DNA of 64,000 bases. Source: Mycobacterium sp. DL99 (GTDB lineage: Bacteria; Actinomycetota; Actinomycetes; Mycobacteriales; Mycobacteriaceae). The DNA lies in NCBI RefSeq assembly GCF_004762045.1, contig NZ_SJOM01000007.1, forward strand, positions 3,131,920 through 3,195,919, read 5' to 3'. This document shows, one piece after another, positions 21,321 through 29,828 of this stretch. The notes beneath the pieces were generated by a model. The model did not search any database. It was not told the DNA's origin and saw nothing but the letters and a program-made list of their open reading frames with translations. The translations under genes and the position numbers were made by a program. Position 1 is the first letter of the stretch. Each line of letters opens with the position of its first letter.

Positions 21321-22178
21321 GTGGTTACCGCACGAGATGACGTGTTCATCACCGTCGGCGAGCTTCGAGAGCGGATCGCCTCCAGGGATCCGCTGACCGT
21401 GCTGGACGTGCGTTGGTCGTTGGCCGAGCCCGACGGTGAACAGGCCTATCTGGCCGGTCATCTGCCTGGCGCCGTCTACGTCTCGCTGGACGACGAACTG
21501 ACCGACCACGGTATCGACGGCCGGGGTCGTCATCCGTTGCCCTCCGGGGTGGACCTGCAGGCGGCGGCCCGTCGTTGGGGTGTCCGCAGGGGCGTGCCGA
21601 CCGTCGTCTACGACGACTGGAATCGCGCCGGATCAGCCCGCGCCTGGTGGGTGATGACGGCGGCCGGGATCGGCGGCGTCCGCATTCTCGACGGCGGTCT
21701 GGCTGCCTGGTCCGCGGCCGGTGAGGCCCTGGAGGAGGGCCCGGTCACGCCCGAGCCCGGCGACGTCGACGCCGTCCAAGACGACCTGTACCGGGGCGCC
21801 CTGCGTACCCTGACCGCCGAACAGACGCAGTCCGAGGTGGACGTGTTGCTGGATGCGCGGGCACCGGAACGGTTCCGCGGAGACGTCGAACCCGTCGATC
21901 CGGTGGCGGGCCACATCCCGGGGGCGGTCAATCTGCCCAGCACCCAGCTGCTTTCCGCGGACGGAACGCTGCTGCCGGAGGCCCGGCTTCACGCGCTGCT
22001 CGCCGATAGAGGCGTGGCCGGCGGTGCTGACGTCGGCGCCTACTGCGGGTCGGGGGTGACGGCGGCGCTCGCGGTGGCGGGGCTGGCTGCCGCCGGCGTG
22101 GATGCGGCGCTGTACCCCGGGTCGTGGTCGGAGTGGGCGTCGAACCCCGACCGGCCCGTGGCCCGGGGCGAGCAATAG
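21321..22178 (+). CDS. sulfurtransferase (two rhodanese domains)
   Basis: 285 residues, GTG start 10 bases after the ABC ATPase gene. Two rhodanese domains: the first (about residues 10-135) lacks a catalytic cysteine; the second (about 165-280) has the active loop YCGSGVTA with the Cys expected in mercaptopyruvate/thiosulfate sulfurtransferases. It resembles SseA-type enzymes. The physiological acceptor is not known. Confidence 0.88.
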   Translation: MVTARDDVFITVGELRERIASRDPLTVLDVRWSLAEPDGEQAYLAGHLPGAVYVSLDDELTDHGIDGRGRHPLPSGVDLQAAARRWGVRRGVPTVVYDDWNRAGSARAWWVMTAAGIGGVRILDGGLAAWSAAGEALEEGPVTPEPGDVDAVQDDLYRGALRTLTAEQTQSEVDVLLDARAPERFRGDVEPVDPVAGHIPGAVNLPSTQLLSADGTLLPEARLHALLADRGVAGGADVGAYCGSGVTAALAVAGLAAAGVDAALYPGSWSEWASNPDRPVARGEQ

Positions 22179-22236
22179 CCCCGACGCGTGAGATTCGGTG
22201 CTCCCTGGTGCCGGTCGGCAACTTTATGCTGGGCCA

Positions 22237-23391
22237 ATGCAGCGCCGCCCCGACCCGGTCACACCGTTGTGGCGTGCCGCGCAGATCTTTCGGCTGCTGA
22301 GCTGCCTGTACGCGCTGGGGTTCCAGATCGCGATCAACGACGATCTGGCGCGTCCGGTACTCGCCGGTGTGCTGTGTGCGCTACTGATCGCCTGGAGCAT
22401 CGCCTGCGCGATCGCCTACCTGCAGGGTTTCGGTCGTCGTCCGTCGTGGGTGATCGCCGAGATTGTCGTGGTCCTGGCTCTGATGCTGTCGACCGAGTTG
22501 GTGGCATCCGACCACTGGATCGCCGACAATCAGTCGTGGCCGACCACATTGTGGGCGACGAATGCCACCATTTCGGCGGCCCTGCAATTCGGCCCGGTCG
22601 GGGGGATGGCCGCCGGGTTGGGGGTGATGGCTGCGGCGGCCGCGTTGAAGGGCTACGTCAGCATCAATCTGGGCCGCAACGCCACCATCGTCATCGAACT
22701 GGCGGTGGGATTGGCGGTGGGGATGGCCGCCCAGACTGCGCGTCGCGCCCATGCCGAGTTGGAGCGCGCAGTGCGGTTGGCCGCCTCACTGGAGGAAAGG
22801 GAGCGGTTGTCACGCCGGGTACACGACGGCGCCATTCAGGTGCTGGCCCTGGTATCGCGGCGCGGACGTGAGATCGGCGGCGAGACAGCTCAATTGGCCG
22901 AACTCGCGGGGGAGCAGGAACGCGCCCTGCGCAGGTTGGTCAGTGCACCCGACCCGGAACTGCACACCGGTGGGGCCACTGACATCGGCGCGTTGCTGCG
23001 GGCTCGCGCGTCGGATCGCGTATCGGTCAGCTTGCCGGCTGAGCCGGTGCTGCTCGAAAACGAGCCAGCCCATGAGTTCTTCGCCGCGGCGAGCAACGCC
23101 CTGGACAACGCGGCCGCGCACGCCGGACCGGACGCCCGGGTTTTCGTGCTGCTCGAAGACCTGGGGGATTCGGTGACGGTGAGTATCCGAGACGACGGCG
23201 TGGGCATCGGCGACGGGCGCCTGGCCGAGGCGGCTCGCGAAGGCCACGTGGGAATCGCGAAATCGATTGTGGGCCGGATGGATTGGCTGGGCGGGCAAGC
23301 ACATCTGCACACCGCGCCGGGATGTGGCACGGAGTGGGAACTGACGCTGCCCCGCCCGGGCCGTGCCGCGAGCGAGAAGGGACAGTCATGA
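22237..23391 (+). CDS. MacS-like sensor histidine kinase
   Basis: 384 residues. The N-terminal half has several hydrophobic segments (a DUF5931-like sensor region). The phospho-acceptor motif of the NarL/DegS-type kinases is at RERLSRRVHDGAIQVLAL, followed by an HATPase domain (NALDNAAAHAG, DDGVGIGDG). The ATG at 22237 is preferred over GTG 22198. Its stop overlaps the regulator gene as ATGA, so both are made together. Confidence 0.87.
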   Translation: MQRRPDPVTPLWRAAQIFRLLSCLYALGFQIAINDDLARPVLAGVLCALLIAWSIACAIAYLQGFGRRPSWVIAEIVVVLALMLSTELVASDHWIADNQSWPTTLWATNATISAALQFGPVGGMAAGLGVMAAAAALKGYVSINLGRNATIVIELAVGLAVGMAAQTARRAHAELERAVRLAASLEERERLSRRVHDGAIQVLALVSRRGREIGGETAQLAELAGEQERALRRLVSAPDPELHTGGATDIGALLRARASDRVSVSLPAEPVLLENEPAHEFFAAASNALDNAAAHAGPDARVFVLLEDLGDSVTVSIRDDGVGIGDGRLAEAAREGHVGIAKSIVGRMDWLGGQAHLHTAPGCGTEWELTLPRPGRAASEKGQS

Positions 23392-24041
23392 CCGAGGCCG
23401 CACTGACCGTGATGGTCGTCGATGATCATCCGATCTGGCGCGACGCGGTGGCTCGCGACCTGGCCGACGAGGGATTCGATGTGGTGGCCACCGCCGACGG
23501 CGTGGCTTCCGCGCGCAGACGGGCCGGCGTGGTGCTGCCCGATGTGGTGGTGATGGACATGAGCTTGTCCGACGGCAGTGGTGCCACGGCCACCGCGGAG
23601 GTGCTCATAGTGTCGCCGTCGTCGCGGGTGCTGGTGCTCTCGGCCTCCGACGAGCGCGACGACGTCCTGGAGGCGGTGAAGGCCGGGGCCACCGGGTATC
23701 TGGTGAAGAGCGCGTCCAAAGCCGAGCTGACCGCGGCGGTGCGGGCGACCGCCGAGGGGCGTGCGGTGTTCACCCCGGGGCTGGCCGGGCTGGTACTCGG
23801 TGAATACCGCCGGATCGCTCAACGGCCCGACGACGGCCCGGCCACTCCGAGCCTGACCGAGCGGGAGACCGAGGTGTTGCGCTACGTGGCAAAAGGGTTG
23901 ACGGCCAAGCAGATCGCCACGCGTCTGTCGTTGAGCCACCGCACGGTGGAGAACCACGTCCAGGCGACATTCCGCAAGTTGCAGGTCGCCAACCGCGTCG
24001 AATTGGCCCGCTACGCGATCGAACACGGGCTCGACGAGTAG
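23388..24041 (+). CDS. LuxR/NarL-family response regulator
   Basis: 217 residues. The receiver domain starts MVVDDHPIW, with the phospho-acceptor Asp in VVVMDMSLSDGSG (about residue 54) and the conserved lysine in LVKSAS. The C-terminal LuxR helix-turn-helix is LTERETEVLRYVAKGLTAKQ to the HRTVENHV recognition helix. Partner of the sensor kinase just upstream. Targets unknown. Confidence 0.92.
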   Translation: MTEAALTVMVVDDHPIWRDAVARDLADEGFDVVATADGVASARRRAGVVLPDVVVMDMSLSDGSGATATAEVLIVSPSSRVLVLSASDERDDVLEAVKAGATGYLVKSASKAELTAAVRATAEGRAVFTPGLAGLVLGEYRRIAQRPDDGPATPSLTERETEVLRYVAKGLTAKQIATRLSLSHRTVENHVQATFRKLQVANRVELARYAIEHGLDE

Positions 24042-24084
24042 TCCTACTCATCACCGCAGCCGGTTTTGTTGCCACGATGAGGGC

Positions 24085-25860
24085 ATGAGCGAACCTCATC
24101 GCGCTGTGATCGCGCGGATGTCGTCGGACCTTGCCGCGATTTCGGCGTACATGAACCGGGTGTCGGCGGATCTGGGGGAGCTGCACCGGATGCTCGATCA
24201 GGCACCGGTGCCCGTGCCTCCGTTGCCTCTACTTCCTGTGGTCTCACCATCGCCCGCGGCTGTCGCCGCCGCCGTACCGCCGCGGCCCGCCCCCGCGCTT
24301 CGCGCAGAACGGTCAGAAGGCTGGATCGGCAAGGCGCTCGCGGTGGCCGGGGTGACAGTGACGCTCACCGGGGTGGTGCTGCTGCTGGTGCTGGCGGCAC
24401 AGGCGGGAATCCTGCGACCGGAGTTCCGGGTTGCGGCGGGCGCCGTGCTGGCTGCAGGACTGGTCGGCGTCGGGTCGTGGCTCCATCGGCGGCCGGGCGG
24501 CCGGACCGGGGCGATCGCGTTGGCTGCGACCGGCGTCGCCGCCGCATACATCGACGTGATCGCCGTGACCACGATCTATGACTGGGTGTCGGCACCGGTC
24601 GGTCTGGCGTTGGCTGCGGCAATCGGTGGTGGCGGCCTGACGCTGGCGCGGCGGTGGAACTCCGAACAGCTGGGCTTGTTGGTCCTGGTGCCACTGATCG
24701 CACTGGCACCTGTCGTCACCGACGGCGTGACCCTGTTGCTGATCGGGTTCATGCTGGCCCTCTCGGCCGCCGCGCTGCCGGTCCAGTTCGGTCGGGACTG
24801 GATCTGGTTGTATGCCGCGCGCATCGCGGCGCCCACGTTGCCGCTGTTGATCGCGCTGGCAGCCACCTCGATCGACGGTCGGCACGACCTCGTGCTCGCA
24901 CTGACCTGTGGGCTCGCGGCAGTACTGGCGCTCGCGGGTGGCGTGCTGGTGCTGCGTTGGACCACCAGACCGGCGGCGACGGCGGTACTGACGGCGGTCG
25001 GCGTCCTGCCGGTGCTCTGTGTGGCGGCTGCCGTCGATCGCGTCATCGCATCCCCCATGGCTGCGGCGCTGGCTGCGGCCTTGGTTGCGATCGTGGCCCT
25101 CGGCGACGGCGTACCCGGGGTGAGCGTCGTGGTCCGTCAGGTCTGGTCTGTGCTGGCGGCGGTCGCCGCGCTGATCTCCGTGCTGGTTGCCTTCGACGGG
25201 CCGGTGGCCGGGCCGCTGCTGCTCGCGATGGCCACCGTGGTCGCCGTGGCCGGGCGCCGCCGTGGCGTGACGCGGTGGATAGCCGTCGGCCTGGCGGCCG
25301 TGGGTGGCGCCATCTACCTCGAATTCGCCGGCCTCGACAGCCTGGTGCATGCCACGAAACTATCTGCAGGACTTACTATTTCGGTTCTGATCGGCAGCGT
25401 TCTGGCGATCGCTGCGGCCGCCGCCATCTCCTGGGCGTGGTCGGCCGACGGTGAGGCGGATCAGGAGGTGGTCCGGCTGGTGTGGGTGGCCGCGGCAGTG
25501 GCGGCCGGGTATGCGGTGACGGTGTTCACCGTCAGCGCCGGCGTTGTCGTCGGTGGCACCGGCGCCGGGTTCTTCGGTGGCCACATGGCGGCCACCATCT
25601 GCTGGATCGCGGTGGCGGCCGGGTTGCTCGGTTACGCGGCACGACGTCCCAAGGCGCAGCGATCGCTACCGATCGGCGGCGGGATGGCACTCGTCGTCGC
25701 CGCCATGGTGAAACTGTTCCTGTTCGACCTGGGAACCCTGGATGGGATGTTCCGAGTCGCAGTGTTCATCGTCGTCGGGCTGGCGCTACTGGGTATGGGT
25801 GCCGGCTATGCCCGGCTGCTCAATCAACAGGACCAGGTGGCCGGCAAGCCGCCGATGTGA
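24085..25860 (+). CDS. DUF2339-type polytopic membrane protein
   Basis: 591 residues, rich in Ala, Val and Leu. An N-terminal helical region (about residues 1-40, heptad-like, SDLAAISAYMNRVSADLGEL) and a Pro-rich linker lead into about 14 or more transmembrane segments. The layout and the WIGKALAVAGVTVTLTGV start of the membrane part fit DUF2339. Function unknown. Confidence 0.75.
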   Translation: MSEPHRAVIARMSSDLAAISAYMNRVSADLGELHRMLDQAPVPVPPLPLLPVVSPSPAAVAAAVPPRPAPALRAERSEGWIGKALAVAGVTVTLTGVVLLLVLAAQAGILRPEFRVAAGAVLAAGLVGVGSWLHRRPGGRTGAIALAATGVAAAYIDVIAVTTIYDWVSAPVGLALAAAIGGGGLTLARRWNSEQLGLLVLVPLIALAPVVTDGVTLLLIGFMLALSAAALPVQFGRDWIWLYAARIAAPTLPLLIALAATSIDGRHDLVLALTCGLAAVLALAGGVLVLRWTTRPAATAVLTAVGVLPVLCVAAAVDRVIASPMAAALAAALVAIVALGDGVPGVSVVVRQVWSVLAAVAALISVLVAFDGPVAGPLLLAMATVVAVAGRRRGVTRWIAVGLAAVGGAIYLEFAGLDSLVHATKLSAGLTISVLIGSVLAIAAAAAISWAWSADGEADQEVVRLVWVAAAVAAGYAVTVFTVSAGVVVGGTGAGFFGGHMAATICWIAVAAGLLGYAARRPKAQRSLPIGGGMALVVAAMVKLFLFDLGTLDGMFRVAVFIVVGLALLGMGAGYARLLNQQDQVAGKPPM

Positions 25861-25882
25861 GCGTGGCCACAGATTCTCTAAT

Positions 25883-25897
25883 CTGGAGTGATTCCAG
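25883..25897. promoter_or_regulatory. inverted repeat upstream of dps
   Basis: CTGGA and TCCAG are separated by 5 bases (GTGAT), 23-37 bases before the dps ATG. The position suits an operator overlapping the promoter or leader. No regulator can be named from the sequence. Confidence 0.3.
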
Positions 25898-25919
25898 TTT
25901 AAACAACGTTGCCTATGAC

Positions 25920-26405
25920 ATGAGTACACGTCGAAACGAATCCGATATCCAGGGTTATCAGGCCGCACCGGAGCTCGGCGGTTATCTGCAGCAGGTGCTC
26001 GTCGATCTGATCGAGCTCGGGCTGCAAGGCAAGCAGGCGCACTGGAACGTCGTCGGCACGAACTTCCGGGATCTGCATCTGCAACTCGATGAGGTCGTCG
26101 ATTTCGCCAGGGAGGGCAGCGACACGATCGCTGAACGGATGCGCGCGTTGGACGCCGTCCCCGACGGGCGGTCGGACACCGTCGTGTCGAGCACGACGCT
26201 TCCGGAGTTCCCGGCTTACGAGCACAGTACCGACGAGGTGGTCGACCTCGTCTCTACGCGGATCTACGCAACGGTGGGCACCTTGCGTGGGGTGCACGAT
26301 TCCGTGGACGCGCACGACCCCACCACCGCCGACATCCTGCACCAGTTGATCGATGGTCTGGAGAAGCTGGCCTGGCTGATCAAGTCGGAGAACCGCAAGG
26401 TCTAA
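25920..26405 (+). CDS. dps: Dps-family DNA-binding ferritin (Dps2-like)
   Basis: 161 residues. Dps proteins form dodecamers that oxidise and store iron and protect DNA in starvation. The ferroxidase-site motif KQAHWNVVGTNFRDLHLQLDEVVDFAREGSD is seen in pieces: HWN at about 41-43 and D/E ligands at about 53-72. The whole sequence closely resembles the second Dps of M. smegmatis (161 residues). ATG start. Its TAA overlaps the stop of the convergent cyclase gene by two bases. Confidence 0.93.
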   Translation: MSTRRNESDIQGYQAAPELGGYLQQVLVDLIELGLQGKQAHWNVVGTNFRDLHLQLDEVVDFAREGSDTIAERMRALDAVPDGRSDTVVSSTTLPEFPAYEHSTDEVVDLVSTRIYATVGTLRGVHDSVDAHDPTTADILHQLIDGLEKLAWLIKSENRKV

Positions 26406-27697
26406 ACGCCGGCAGGCGGCACGACCGAGGCGGTACGCATCGGGCCCGAGTTTTCCAGTCGGGTGCGTACCGCCTGATCGTCGCGACGCCCGACCAGATA
26501 CCAGGTGTGCATCAGACCCTTGCCCTTGACTTCCACATCGCCGCGCTCCTCGAGCACAAACGCATGGCTGATTCGCTCATAGACGTTGTGCGGCACCTGA
26601 ATTCGACCGGCCACATCGGTGGTCTCCATCCGTGAGGCGACGTTGACCGCGTCGCCCCAGACGTCGTAGAAGAACTTGCGGGCCCCGACCACCCCGGCCA
26701 CCACGGGCCCGGCGGCGAGACCGATCCGCAGCGGCACCGCACGCCCTCGCGGATCCTTGAGGTCGGCGACGGCGTCGGCCAGGTCGAGAGCCAGGCAGGC
26801 CAGCGCCTCGATGTGATCGGTACGCGGCTTGGGCACCCCGGCCACCACCATGTAGGAGTCACCGCTGGTCTTGACCTTCTCCAGGCCGTGACGATCTACC
26901 AGCGCATCGAGATCGGTGTAGAGCCGGTCTAGAAAACTCACCAGGTCTGTCGGGGTGATATCGCTGGCCCGTTCCGTGTAACCGGCGATATCGGCGAACA
27001 GGATCGAGGCATCGTCGTACTTGTCGGCGATGATCGTGCGTGACGGTTCCTTGAGTCGCTGCGCGATGGTACTGGGCAGAATGTTGCCCAGCAATTGCTC
27101 GGACCGCTGATATTCGGCTTCCATCGCCTGCTCGGCCCGGGCCATCTCGCGGAGCGACAACCAGACCGTGGCAAACATCATCACCGCGGCAGAAACGGCC
27201 GAGCTCACGAAACCGGCGGTCAGTGCCCAGGGCGGCCCAAGGCCCCGATCATCGGGAACGAGGACTTCCAGCGCGATGGTGGCGGCCACACCCAAGGCCG
27301 CCAGTGTCGCCGCCAGCACGATGCGCTCGATTCCCAACACCAGGACCGCCAGCGACGCCGCGACCAGGAAGTAGAACTGCAAGCCTGAGCCGGTCCCTAT
27401 CGCGAAACACATCACGGACACCGACACGTAGGCGAACACGAAGAACGCGAGCGGCGCGATCAGTTCGCCGAACCGGTAGAGGACTGGCACCAAAAGGAAC
27501 AGAGCAGCGGAAACGAGGTTGACGAAGGCCAGCCGCCACATGGGGCCACCGAGGGTGAGCTGGAAGATTCCGAACCCTCCCGACACCGCGGCAGCGATCC
27601 ATGTCGCGATGGTCAACACACGAAGGCGGCTCGATATGCACTCGGCGTAATGCCGAGTGCGGGCCGACACGCGGTTGTTCAACGCGACCTCGGGCAT
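26402..27697 (-). CDS. cya: membrane-bound class III adenylyl cyclase (Rv1625c orthologue)
   Basis: About 431 residues from the ATG at 27697 (longer GTG starts up to 27805 are possible). It makes cAMP from ATP. Six transmembrane segments in the first half are followed by a linker (MEAEYQRSEQLLGNILP) and one cyclase domain that works as a homodimer. Metal-binding Asp residues are in ILFADIAGYT and TSGDSYMVV, the adenine-selecting Lys in LEKVKTSGD, and the Asp, Asn and Arg in YDVWGDAVNVASRME. The match to Rv1625c is strong along the whole length. It marks the last gene colinear with the M. tuberculosis backbone here. Confidence 0.93.
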   Translation of the reverse strand: MPEVALNNRVSARTRHYAECISSRLRVLTIATWIAAAVSGGFGIFQLTLGGPMWRLAFVNLVSAALFLLVPVLYRFGELIAPLAFFVFAYVSVSVMCFAIGTGSGLQFYFLVAASLAVLVLGIERIVLAATLAALGVAATIALEVLVPDDRGLGPPWALTAGFVSSAVSAAVMMFATVWLSLREMARAEQAMEAEYQRSEQLLGNILPSTIAQRLKEPSRTIIADKYDDASILFADIAGYTERASDITPTDLVSFLDRLYTDLDALVDRHGLEKVKTSGDSYMVVAGVPKPRTDHIEALACLALDLADAVADLKDPRGRAVPLRIGLAAGPVVAGVVGARKFFYDVWGDAVNVASRMETTDVAGRIQVPHNVYERISHAFVLEERGDVEVKGKGLMHTWYLVGRRDDQAVRTRLENSGPMRTASVVPPAGV

Positions 27698-27895
27698 GCA
27701 CACCGGGCGGCGGAACTCGCTGACCACCACGAACACAGCGTATCGCCGCCGGCCACCCGGCCGGTCGACATTGGGTAGGCCGCTCTTGGCGTCACGGTCC
27801 AGCAAACCCGACTGAACGCCGGTATGTCACAATGGGAACTTGTTCCAGTGAGCGCGGCAATTCTGCCGCCGATCACTTCTGGGGGGGACCTTTTC

Positions 27896-28882
27896 GTGGA
27901 TCGGTCATGGATGCGCAACACCGCAGCCGGCTGTGCAATCGCTTGTGGTGCCATGGTGGCCGGGCCGGGGATGCTGGGTACCGCGGTGGCCTCGGCCGAC
28001 CTGTTCGGGATCGACATCGACGTCCTGCACATCTTCGATCACAAGCAAAAGAAGAAGTCCGACCACAGCGCCAAGGTGGGCAACCAGCGCAACGCCGGGC
28101 CGCGTAAATCAAATGGCAGCCTCGGTGGGTCGAACGCGTCGAACGGACCCAAGGTGTCGACCGGGCCGAAGGTCAAAGTCGGCGTGAGCGATTCATCGGC
28201 CCCGTCCGCCGCCCGATCCGCTTCGACCGCCGAGGCTCCGCAGTCGACGGGCGTCGGGGTCACCGGGCAGGTTCCTTCCGCGACCGTCGGTGGTGGGGCC
28301 GCGCAGGCTCCGTCTGCGGCCGTGACCATTGGGACCGCTCAGGCGCCCTCGGCAGTGGTGTCCGGCGGCGGCAGTGGTGGAGGGATGCCTGCCACCGGCA
28401 ACATCGGCAGGGCCCCGAACCTGGCTCCCGTGCCTACCGCCCCGAGCAGCCGGCAAATCGTCATCCGGTCAGCCCCGCCCAAGGCCCCGGCCGCACCGGC
28501 TCCGGCGGTACCTGCGGCCCCGGTCGTTCCCGTCGCCCCGGCGCCAGTCGTCGTGCCTCCCGTCCCGGTGATCCCGGCCCCGGTGCCCTCGGCGCCACCC
28601 GCGGGTGTGCCGCCCGCAGCCCCGAGTGCACCGAGCAGTCCCGCACCCCGGTCCGAACCGCCGTCAGCACAGCCACTTTCGGTGCCGTCAGTGCCGGAGT
28701 CCTTCAGGCTCGGGTATGCCGACTACCTGCGCACAGCCAGCACTTCCGACCTTCTGTTGGCAGTGTTGCCCGGCCTTGGCGGGATGGTGTTGATGACGGC
28801 GGCCGGCGGTGTGGTCGGTTTCCGTCAGGCCCGGGCCGCGCAGACGCTGCCGTCGCCACAGATCGCGCGGTTCCTGCCGTAA
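27896..28882 (+). CDS. secreted, Pro/Ala-rich surface-type protein
   Basis: 328 residues from the GTG at 27896, which has a G-run (27881-27887) as ribosome binding site; an upstream frame to 27824 exists. A signal peptide (hydrophobic core, cleavage likely after AVASA near residue 35) leads to a short lysine-rich stretch (DHKQKKKSDH). About 200 residues of low-complexity Ser/Ala/Gly then Pro/Ala/Val sequence follow, and a single C-terminal hydrophobic segment (LLLAVLPGLGGMVLMTAAGGVVGF) that may anchor it. No catalytic domain is visible. It sits at the left edge of the accessory island; a role there is only guessed from position. Confidence 0.65.
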   Translation: MDRSWMRNTAAGCAIACGAMVAGPGMLGTAVASADLFGIDIDVLHIFDHKQKKKSDHSAKVGNQRNAGPRKSNGSLGGSNASNGPKVSTGPKVKVGVSDSSAPSAARSASTAEAPQSTGVGVTGQVPSATVGGGAAQAPSAAVTIGTAQAPSAVVSGGGSGGGMPATGNIGRAPNLAPVPTAPSSRQIVIRSAPPKAPAAPAPAVPAAPVVPVAPAPVVVPPVPVIPAPVPSAPPAGVPPAAPSAPSSPAPRSEPPSAQPLSVPSVPESFRLGYADYLRTASTSDLLLAVLPGLGGMVLMTAAGGVVGFRQARAAQTLPSPQIARFLP

Positions 28883-29405
28883 GGCATTCAGAATTCTGGT
28901 AGCTCCGGAACCTGGCCGTCAGGGGCGAGTGAGCGGTGCCGGCGCGTGCGCTGGATGGATTCATCGCCTCGAGGTCGCATCCGTGGACCCGCCGGCAGCA
29001 ATGGCGCACTTCGTGGTCCTTTCATAGAAACTTCATAGGTAGTTCCTATTTCTCCAGCGGTGTGGCATCGGCCCGGCGGTGCCCGGACAGTGGTAGTCAC
29101 CCGCGGTGTAGGTTGGTGTGCCAGCGAGGTGAGGCTTGGGGGCGATTGTCAAGGCGTTGAACCGATTCCGGTGAACTGACTCGTTTGCGCCATATTGACG
29201 CATCGACATGGTTTACTCTTCGGGATCGGGTGCGCTCACTGGGCGCGCAGCACGTTGCGTCAGCTCCGTGCGCCGTCGAGCCTGGGATGCACCCGCATCC
29301 GAGGCTCGATCGTCCGCTGTGGTCGTATCCGATCTGCAAATGCATGTTTGAGCACCTGCCATGGTGCCGGCACGGAGACAGGCGGAGGAACTCGCGATTT
29401 TCAGG
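28883..29405 (+). promoter_or_regulatory. 523-bp intergenic region upstream of mmpS
   Basis: No convincing gene is seen. Near 28889-28898 is a 10-bp palindrome (CAGAATTCTG). At 29021-29038 TTCATAG occurs twice, 11 bases apart, followed at 29035-29049 by the inverted repeat ATAGG-N5-CCTAT. A possible SigA-type -10 (TACTCT, 29214-29219) has TTGACG upstream, but with a 13-base spacer that is too short to trust. The region likely holds the promoter and operator of the mmpS-mmpL operon. Confidence 0.4.
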
Positions 29406-29828
29406 ATGCTGAAGCGGCTGTGGATTCCGCTGGTGCTGGTAGTGGTGGGAGTCGCGGGCGGGTTTACTGTGTCGCGATTGCACGGCGTATTCGGCAGCCA
29501 GAGTCGCCCCGCGTACACGAGCACCGAACGTGAGGAGAAGCGGCCCCACGATCCCAAGCACCTGGTTTACGAGGTGTTCGGCCCCCCGGGGACACTTGCG
29601 ACCATCAGCTATTTCGATGCCGATGCCGAGCCGCAACTCATCAGGGATGCGCCCCTGCCATGGTCGATGGACTTCCCGATCTCGGATGCGACGGCGATGG
29701 GAAACATCTCCGCGCAGGGCAACACTGACAGCATCGGTTGCCGCATCCTCGTCGGCGATGAGGTGAAGGACGAGAAGGTTCGAACCGGCGTGAGCGCATT
29801 CACCTTCTGTCAGCTGAAGGCCGCATGA
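29406..29828 (+). CDS. mmpS4: MmpS-family accessory protein
   Basis: 140 residues, the length of MmpS4. A single N-terminal transmembrane helix ([16 protein letters not shown]) is followed by a periplasmic beta-rich domain with the family pattern [19 protein letters not shown], and a conserved Cys near each end of the last section ([23 protein letters not shown]). MmpS proteins work with the adjacent MmpL transporter. The ATG at 29406 is chosen; a longer frame reaches 29361. It overlaps mmpL as ATGA. Confidence 0.88.
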   Translation: MLKRLWIPLVLVVVGVAGGFTVSRLHGVFGSQSRPAYTSTEREEKRPHDPKHLVYEVFGPPGTLATISYFDADAEPQLIRDAPLPWSMDFPISDATAMGNISAQGNTDSIGCRILVGDEVKDEKVRTGVSAFTFCQLKAA

